Shown here piece by piece: positions 59,875 through 64,000 of a stretch of 64,000 bases of DNA. Below the pieces are notes generated by a model, which ran no database searches, had not been told where the DNA came from, and worked only from the letters and a program-made list of their open reading frames with translations. Both the position numbers and the translations under genes were made by a program. The first letter of the stretch is position 1, and each line of letters starts with the position of its first letter. The stretch is from contig NZ_FONG01000001.1 of NCBI RefSeq assembly GCF_900112845.1, forward strand, positions 124,001-188,000, in the 5' to 3' direction. Source of the DNA: Actinacidiphila alni (GTDB lineage: Bacteria; Actinomycetota; Actinomycetes; Streptomycetales; Streptomycetaceae).

Positions 59875-60666
59875 TCAGGCGCGGCGCAGGGCCTGCTCGA
59901 TCGTCCGCAGGATCTCGGCGGGCGAGGCATCGGTGCGGGCGACCGCGACCACCACCTCGCCCTGCCGGGACACGGTCGCCACAGGCTCCACCGCGACCCG
60001 CGACGGTATCCGGCCGGCGCCGATACCGGTGCCGAAAGTGGCCTTGATGACGTCGAAGGCGTGATCGAGCTGCGCCTCCACATCGCCCTTGCCGTCGGCG
60101 CGCAGCCAGCGGCGCAGCACATGATTGTGCGCCGCGACCACCGCGGACGCGGCCACCTCCGCCAGCAGCGGGTCGTCGTCGCCGTCGCGATGCGCGCCCT
60201 CGTCGAAATGGCCCAGCAGATAACGGGTGAACAGCCGCTCGTAGCGGGCCACCGAGGCGATCTCCCGCTCCCGCAGCGTCGGCACCTCGCGCGTCAGCCG
60301 ATACCGCTCGACCGACACCTCCGGCATGTGCGCGTACATCCGCAGCACCTCGGTGATGCCCCGGCACACGGTGTCCAGCGGGTGCTCGTGCGGGTCGGCG
60401 GAGTCCAGCACCGCCTGCACCCGCACCAGCGTGTCGTCGTGGTCGGGGAAGATCGCCTCTTCCTTGGAGCGGAAGTGCCGGAAGAAGGTCCGCCGGGCGA
60501 CCCCGGCCGTCGCCGCGATCTCGTCCACCGTGGTGGCCTCGTACCCCTGCGTCGCGAACAGGTGCATCGCGGCCGACGCGAGGTCCTGGCGCACCCGGTG
60601 GCGCTGGGCCGCGGCACGGCGGCCGTTCGCGGTCTCGGGCTGATCGGTCTTCGCGGGCTGGGACAT
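59875..60666 (-). CDS. TetR family transcriptional regulator
   Basis: 263 residues. The N-terminal TetR helix-turn-helix: 'HRVRQDLASAAMHLFATQGYEATTVDEIAATAGVARRTFFRHFRSKEEAIFPDHD' (about residues 20-75). The C-terminal ligand domain is helical and has an extra 40-50 residue tail after 'AFDVIKATFGTGIGAG', carrying 'VATVSRQGEVVVAVARTDASPAEILRTIEQALRR', which looks like a separate small strand-helix module. ATG 60666 was chosen because homologues start at 'SQPAKTDQ'; a longer frame (to 60780) is not supported. It lies between 3-hydroxyacyl-CoA dehydrogenase and ccr on the same strand, so it probably regulates the ethylmalonyl-CoA genes. Confidence 0.92.
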   Translation of the reverse strand: MSQPAKTDQPETANGRRAAAQRHRVRQDLASAAMHLFATQGYEATTVDEIAATAGVARRTFFRHFRSKEEAIFPDHDDTLVRVQAVLDSADPHEHPLDTVCRGITEVLRMYAHMPEVSVERYRLTREVPTLREREIASVARYERLFTRYLLGHFDEGAHRDGDDDPLLAEVAASAVVAAHNHVLRRWLRADGKGDVEAQLDHAFDVIKATFGTGIGAGRIPSRVAVEPVATVSRQGEVVVAVARTDASPAEILRTIEQALRRA

Positions 60667-60766
60667 GTGGGGAACGTAACACGCCCCGGCCCCGCGCCCG
60701 GCGGCCGGGGGAAAACCTCCCCAGCCCGCCGTACGCCCCTGCTCCCGGCCCCGCCCGCCCCTTGTC

Positions 60767-62632
60767 TCAGCGCCGGGCATACTCGCGGAAGCCGCGGCCG
60801 GTCTTGCGGCCCAGGCATCCCGCGGACACCAGGTGCTCCAGCAGCGGCGCGGGCGCCAGACCCGGGTCGCGGAACTCCTCGTGCAGCACCTGCTCGATCG
60901 CCAGCGACACGTCCAGGCCCACCACGTCCAGCAGCTCGAACGGCCCCATCGGATAGCCGCCGCCCAGCTTCATGGCCGCGTCGATGTCGTCCACGCTCGC
61001 GTAGTGGTCCTGCACCATCTTCACCGCGTTGTTCAGGTACGGGAACAGCAGCGCGTTCACGATGAAGCCGGCCCGGTCGCCGCAGTCCACCGCGTGCTTG
61101 CGGACCGCGCCGCACACCTCGTGCACGGTCGCCCGCACCTCGTCGGCGGTCAGCACGGTGTGCACCACCTCGACCAGCTTCATGGCCGGCGCCGGATTGA
61201 AGAAGTGCATCCCGACGACGTCCTGCGGGCGGCCCGTGGCCCGGGCGACCGCGACCACCGGCAGCGAGGAGGTCGTGGTGGCCAGCACCGCGCCCGGCTT
61301 GCAGACCTTGTCGAAGGTCTGGAAGAGCTGCTGCTTGACCGCCAGGTCCTCGGCCACCGCCTCGACCACCAGATCCGCGTCGGCCAGCGCGTCGTACGAA
61401 CCGGACGGCGTCACCCTGGCCACCGCCGCGTCCCGCTGCTCCCGCGTCAGCCGCCCCTTGGCCACCGACCGGTCCAGCGACCGGGACAGCCGCACCACCG
61501 CCGCCTCGGCCTTCTCCAGGGTGCGGGCGGTGAGCACCACCTCGAAGCCGGCCTTCGCGAACACCTCCGCGATCCCGGCCGCCATCGTCCCCGAGCCCGC
61601 GACGCCGACCGTACGCACCGGCCGGCCCGTCGCCCGCACCGCGCTCGCGGTCCCCGGGGTCTCGGCGTCCGGCACCACGACCGGGCTCGCGGGCGCCTGG
61701 TAACTGTAGAAACCGCGGCCCGACTTGCGGCCCAGCAGCCCGGCGGAGGTCAGCTGCTTGAGCACCGGCGCGGGCGCGTGCAGCCGGTCGTGGGACGCCT
61801 CGTACATCGCCTCCAGGACGGTCGTGGCGGTGTCGATGCCGATCAGGTCGAGCAGCGCCAGCGGGCCCATCGGCAGGCCGCAGCCCAGCCGCATCGCCGC
61901 GTCGATGTCCTCGCGGGTGGCGTAGCGGGCCTCGTACATCGCGGCGGCCTGGTTGAGGTAGCCGAACAGCAGGCCGTCGGCGATGAATCCGGGCCGGTCG
62001 CCGACCGGCACCGGCTCCTTGCCGAGGCTCAGCACCAGTTCGGTGACGGTCGCCGTGGTCTCCGGCGAGGTCAGCACCGTGGACACCACCTCGACCAGCT
62101 TCATCGCGGGCGCGGGCGCGAAGAAGTGCAGGCCGAGCACCCGGTCCGGGCGGGCGGTCTCGGCCGCGAGCCGGGTCACCGACAGCGCGTTGGTGCCGGT
62201 CGCGAGGATCGCCTCCGGCTTCACCAGCCGGTCCAGCTCGGTGAAGACCTCGCGCTTGATGTCGTAGCGCTCGTCGACCACCTCGATCACCAGGTCCGCC
62301 TCGGCGGCGGCCCGCAGATCGGGGAAGGTGCGGAAGCGGGCGAGCGCGTCGCCCCGCTCGGCCTCGGTGCTCCGGCCGCGCTCGACGGCGCGGGCCGTGG
62401 AGCGCTCCAGCGCGGTGACCGCGCGGCGCGCGGCGCCCGGGTCGATGTCGATCCCGATCACCTCGTGACCGGCGCGGGTCAGCACCTCGGCGATACCGGT
62501 GCCCATGGTGCCGAGGCCGACCACGGCGACGGTCGCGGGGCGGGCGGCGGGGGACTTCCCGGGGGATGCTGCCGCGGAAGCGGCGGGGGACGCGGACGAG
62601 GGTGCGGACGGGGGTGTGGACGGACGGTCCAT
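60767..62632 (-). CDS. Tandem 3-hydroxyacyl-CoA (3-hydroxybutyryl-CoA) dehydrogenase
   Basis: 621 residues made of two complete 3-hydroxyacyl-CoA dehydrogenase units (about 35-322 and 345-621). Each has an NAD motif ('GLGTMGTGIAE', 'GSGTMAAGIAE') and the C-terminal 'GRKSGRGFYSY' / 'GRKTGRGFREY'. The second unit keeps the catalytic Ser, His and Asn ('TTTSSLPVV', 'MHFFNPAPAM', 'GFIVNALL'). The first has 'GTNALSVT', 'LHFFAPAPAM' and 'GFIADGLL', so Ser and Asn are lost. The enzyme would supply or remove 3-hydroxybutyryl-CoA next to ccr. ATG 62632 with GGAG upstream; the first 35 residues are an Ala/Ser/Pro tail. Confidence 0.92.
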   Translation of the reverse strand: MDRPSTPPSAPSSASPAASAAASPGKSPAARPATVAVVGLGTMGTGIAEVLTRAGHEVIGIDIDPGAARRAVTALERSTARAVERGRSTEAERGDALARFRTFPDLRAAAEADLVIEVVDERYDIKREVFTELDRLVKPEAILATGTNALSVTRLAAETARPDRVLGLHFFAPAPAMKLVEVVSTVLTSPETTATVTELVLSLGKEPVPVGDRPGFIADGLLFGYLNQAAAMYEARYATREDIDAAMRLGCGLPMGPLALLDLIGIDTATTVLEAMYEASHDRLHAPAPVLKQLTSAGLLGRKSGRGFYSYQAPASPVVVPDAETPGTASAVRATGRPVRTVGVAGSGTMAAGIAEVFAKAGFEVVLTARTLEKAEAAVVRLSRSLDRSVAKGRLTREQRDAAVARVTPSGSYDALADADLVVEAVAEDLAVKQQLFQTFDKVCKPGAVLATTTSSLPVVAVARATGRPQDVVGMHFFNPAPAMKLVEVVHTVLTADEVRATVHEVCGAVRKHAVDCGDRAGFIVNALLFPYLNNAVKMVQDHYASVDDIDAAMKLGGGYPMGPFELLDVVGLDVSLAIEQVLHEEFRDPGLAPAPLLEHLVSAGCLGRKTGRGFREYARR

Positions 62633-63008
62633 CGCGTGACTCCAGACGCTGAGAAGACCGGGGCGCGAACGCGCGCACGGCTGAGGAATGAGGTGGAGTC
62701 GCGGGCCTGGGGCGCAAGGGTCGCGTGCCCGCGCGAAGAGTGGGCGAGCCCTGTCCCGGGGCCGCGCCGCGATGATGCCGAACCGACGTGGTGTGAAACT
62801 GCTGAACTCCCGTACCCGACGGCTGCGTCACCGGCCGGCGAGTACGTTCCCCCGAGCGTAACCGGCGAGTAACTTCTCCGCCAGTCCTGTGCGCATGTGA
62901 TGTGGGCCGCTCACATCTGAGCGGGCGCTCGGGGGTGCGGTGCTTGGGGGCGCGGTTCTTCGTGTCAGGGACAGGGGCGGGAGCGGGCCGGACGGATAGC
63001 GGGCCGCG
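62633..63008. other. 376-bp upstream region of the 3-hydroxyacyl-CoA dehydrogenase gene
   Basis: No gene is supported. It holds the operator-like site at 62859-62872, a second CCGGCGAGTA copy at 62835-62844 and a GATGTG-N7-CACATC inverted repeat at 62899-62917. Confidence 0.6.
62859..62872. promoter_or_regulatory. TetR-type operator-like site before 3-hydroxyacyl-CoA dehydrogenase gene
   Basis: TAACCGGCGAGTAA inside GTAAC...GTAAC, about 230 bp before the start codon. The right half CCGGCGAGTA is repeated 27 bp to the left (62835). Similar to 49208-49221 (10 of 14 bases). Candidate site for a lipid-responsive TetR regulator. Confidence 0.5.
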
Positions 63009-63983
63009 TCAGGCCGTCAGGCTCTCCACGGTGCCTGACAGCGCCGACCAGGACACGGCGGTGTCCCGCGTCCTGGCGTGCGGGCCGCGAAATTCCGCGA
63101 TGCTCAGCGCCACGTCGTCCAGCGCCCAGCGCAGCCGGTACAGCGCCAGCGCCGCCGGATCGGCCGCCCGCCCGGCCGCGTCCGCGTAACGCGCCAGGTC
63201 CTCCGCCGTCTCCGCGACCAGCCACAGATCGCGCTCCGGCACGGCCAGCGCCACGGTGTCCCAGTCGACCAGCAGCCGGCGCTCACCCGTACGCAGCACA
63301 TTGCCGGGGTGCGGCTCGCCGTGCGTCACCACGGGCGCGCCGCCCGCGGCCGTCGCCGCCAGCCGGTCGAATTCGGCCAGCCGCCGCCGCAGACCCGCGC
63401 CGTGGGCCGCGAGCAGTTCACGGGCCGGCTCCGCGTACGGGCCGCCGCTCCACGGCCGCGCCAGCGCGCCGAGCGCCGCTTCCAGGCCCGGCCGCGACGG
63501 CAACTCCGGCCGGTGCGCGGGGATCGCGGCCGGCGGCGCTGTCCGGTGCAGGGCGGCGAGCAGGTCGAGCACCCGGCCGCGTTCCGCGGCGCTCAGCACC
63601 TCGCCGAAGTCCCCTGCCGTCCCGGCCTCGAAGGGGAACACGCTCACCGCGTGGCGGCCGTCCGGCAGCGGGTGCAGCGTCCGCCCGTCGGCGGCCGGTT
63701 CCGGGGCGACGACGAAGTCCAGGCCCGAGGCGCGCAGCGCCGCCGCCGTGTCCATCGCCCGCTCCAGGCCCGCGTACGCGGCCGGCGCGTCGGGACCGCA
63801 GTACGCCTTGGCGGTGAGGTCGGCGACGGTCACGAACCAGTGCCGGCCCTCGGTGTCCAGCGCCTGCCAGTGGTAGTCGCCGAAGCCGACCGCCGCGTAC
63901 GTCAGCCGGCCCGGCGCCAGACCCCACGCGGCGAGCGCCGACCACAGATCCGGCTCGCCGACGTCCTCCGGAAGCTCGTGCAT
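63009..63983 (-). CDS. Aminoglycoside phosphotransferase (APH) family protein
   Basis: 324 residues, APH/choline kinase fold. N-terminal lobe 'WGLAPGRLTYAAVGFGDYHWQALD' and 'YAGLERAMDTAAALRASGL'; catalytic loop 'VVTHGEPHPGNVLR' and metal-binding 'RLLVDWDTVALAVPERDLWLV'. In classic APH enzymes the catalytic loop is HGDxxxxN; here the Asp is Glu, a variant that I recall in many streptomycete members without proven resistance function. It probably phosphorylates a small hydroxyl compound. ATG 63983 is the first start; 17 bases remain to the window end. Not linked to the lipid genes. Confidence 0.85.
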   Translation of the reverse strand: MHELPEDVGEPDLWSALAAWGLAPGRLTYAAVGFGDYHWQALDTEGRHWFVTVADLTAKAYCGPDAPAAYAGLERAMDTAAALRASGLDFVVAPEPAADGRTLHPLPDGRHAVSVFPFEAGTAGDFGEVLSAAERGRVLDLLAALHRTAPPAAIPAHRPELPSRPGLEAALGALARPWSGGPYAEPARELLAAHGAGLRRRLAEFDRLAATAAGGAPVVTHGEPHPGNVLRTGERRLLVDWDTVALAVPERDLWLVAETAEDLARYADAAGRAADPAALALYRLRWALDDVALSIAEFRGPHARTRDTAVSWSALSGTVESLTA

Positions 63984-64000
63984 GTGGCAGACCGTAGACC

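Overview
This window is chromosomal DNA of a Streptomyces-type actinomycete. The evidence is very high GC with strong third-position GC bias, frequent GTG and TTG starts with GGAGG-like ribosome sites, lipoprotein and Sec signal peptides of streptomycete type, an F420-type oxidoreductase, a complete crotonyl-CoA carboxylase/reductase, and a gene order at the right end (psd-pssA, acyl-CoA dehydrogenase, MaoC, meaA, ccr, regulator, 3-hydroxyacyl-CoA dehydrogenase) that I recall from the SCO6467-SCO6475 region of S. coelicolor. No rRNA, tRNA, CRISPR array, prophage, intact insertion sequence or biosynthetic megasynthase was seen. About 60 protein-coding genes are listed.

Layout. 1-2680: a sugar-binding lipoprotein (cut by the window edge) divergent from a ROK repressor, with two inverted repeats between them. 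2814-8250: an AIM24-like protein, a second-type EPSP synthase (aroA), an orphan P450, a KDPG-aldolase-like protein lacking the catalytic lysine, a small secreted protein, and arylamine N-acetyltransferase. 8280-19938: a myo-inositol block. The minus strand carries iolG-E-C-B-D. Divergently placed are a GntR/HutC regulator and, after it, a sugar ABC transporter (lipoprotein, permease, ATPase), a ROK sugar kinase and a membrane protein. 20064-26992: pcaL fusion, MBL hydrolase, exonuclease III, two small proteins and a glutamate-type ABC transporter. 27008-35618: a secreted CocE-like hydrolase, then a tight operon of transketolase, LigD-type polymerase (frameshifted) and cation efflux protein, then a secreted SGNH hydrolase, a ZIP transporter and a membrane protein. 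35728-40444: gamma-glutamyltransferase, a MarR/isochorismatase pair and a large unknown protein. 40995-45658: a reductive pyrimidine/hydantoin catabolic operon (nitrilase-type amidohydrolase, class III aminotransferase, dihydropyrimidinase, LLM oxidoreductase). 45760-52142: inositol-phosphatase-like, FAD oxidoreductase, nucleotidyltransferase, SCP2, two Nudix and glycerate kinase genes. 52582-62632: phospholipid synthesis (psd, pssA) and the ethylmalonyl-CoA block. 63009-63983: a phosphotransferase.

How genes work together. The inositol block takes up and degrades a cyclitol to 2-deoxy-5-keto-gluconate phosphate, probably under one GntR protein acting at a palindrome in the shared iolG/GntR leader. 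The right end converts acetoacetyl-CoA-derived crotonyl-CoA through ethylmalonyl-CoA towards methylsuccinyl-CoA and mesaconyl-CoA. The lyase gene that I recall within this operon in S. coelicolor is absent here.

The most unusual non-coding content is a family of three 130-bp elements (40557, 48096, 52263). All have the same length and perfect terminal inverted repeats, lie in gaps next to gene ends, and come with truncated copies and smaller GC-rich repeats. Other points to recheck are the one-base frameshift in the LigD polymerase gene, an EPSP synthase with Ala at the glyphosate-contact Gly, a tandem 3-hydroxyacyl-CoA dehydrogenase whose first half has lost active-site residues, and a similar 14-bp operator-like site before the SCP2 gene and before the 3-hydroxyacyl-CoA dehydrogenase gene.
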